From DASVEE01 sp036399695 (GTDB lineage: Bacteria > Acidobacteriota > Thermoanaerobaculia > Gp7-AA8), in assembly GCA_036399695.1 (NCBI GenBank), contig DASWMP010000007.1, positions 1 through 13,544 of the forward strand: a stretch of DNA of 13,544 bases, given 5' to 3'. The notes beneath the pieces are model-generated. The model did no database searches. It worked only from the letters and a program-made list of their open reading frames with translations, and was not told where the DNA came from. The position numbers were made by a program, and so were the translations under genes. Below, piece by piece: positions 13,435 to 13,544 of this stretch (its first letter is position 1; each line of letters begins with the position of its first letter).

Positions 13435-13544
13435 TCCATAGTCCGCCGAAAAACCATTTTTTTACGGACGTCGACAGCCACGCGGATCGCTTGGACGAGC
13501 TCTGGTGAAGGAGCGGAAGTTGGTTGACGAGCGAGCGAAGTCGC

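Noticed and set aside
13392..13544. Minus-strand open frame running in from the right edge (50 codons)
   Set aside because: Its last part is the interspersed repeat itself (LRHPPHATAL, also encoded at 107-138), base composition at third positions is lower than in the neighbours, and no domain is visible. It is more likely repeat-derived non-coding DNA, though a gene end cannot be excluded from this window.

Overview
This window is a GC-rich, densely packed stretch of bacterial chromosome. The gene content is almost entirely housekeeping: a complete HrcA-type heat-shock operon, NAD-dependent DNA ligase, a TrmJ-type tRNA methyltransferase, a single-domain response regulator and a PLP-dependent decarboxylase. 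The hrcA-grpE-dnaK-dnaJ order under one CIRCE operator, the SurA-like secreted chaperone, and the mix of very weak Shine-Dalgarno sequences with ATGA/TAATG overlaps point to a Gram-negative organism. My best guess is a high-GC Acidobacteriota or a related phylum; this is an inference from general character, not from a marker gene.

Layout, left to right. 1-146: non-coding, with a perfect hairpin and one copy of an interspersed repeat. 147-4824 (minus): hrcA, grpE, dnaK and dnaJ, with promoter and CIRCE at 4834-4895. 4904-5542 (plus): a divergent SurA-N-type periplasmic chaperone without a PPIase domain. 5527-6054 (minus): a TmrB-like P-loop protein that overlaps it tail to tail. 6123-6251 (plus): a 42-residue, very basic small protein with a strong but possibly hairpin-masked ribosome site. 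6275-6312: a second copy of the interspersed repeat. 6341-7252 (minus): a secreted coiled-coil protein and a ribbon-helix-helix (antitoxin-type) protein. 7315-7624: a strikingly regular array of degenerate, dyad-symmetric units with an exact 21-bp period. 7642-10175 (minus): ligA, translationally coupled (ATGA) to an upstream membrane protein. 10253-10690 (plus): a stand-alone receiver domain, convergent with trmJ (10684-11379, minus). trmJ is divergent from an unrecognised helical protein (11421-11975) across a 41-bp gap that is almost entirely one perfect dyad. 11984-13330 (minus): a group II PLP decarboxylase. 13331-13544: the largest, multi-hairpin copy of the interspersed repeat.

How the genes work together. 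HrcA represses its own operon by binding CIRCE over the transcription start. DnaK, DnaJ and GrpE form the cytosolic chaperone cycle, and the divergent SurA-like protein would handle envelope protein folding, so this is a protein-quality-control locus. The rest are separate one- or two-gene units.

I did not find a convincing new multi-gene defence or metabolic system. The most unusual material is non-coding: the 21-bp phased array beside a DNA-binding-type protein, the modular palindromic repeat present three times, and the symmetric divergent promoter at 11389-11422.
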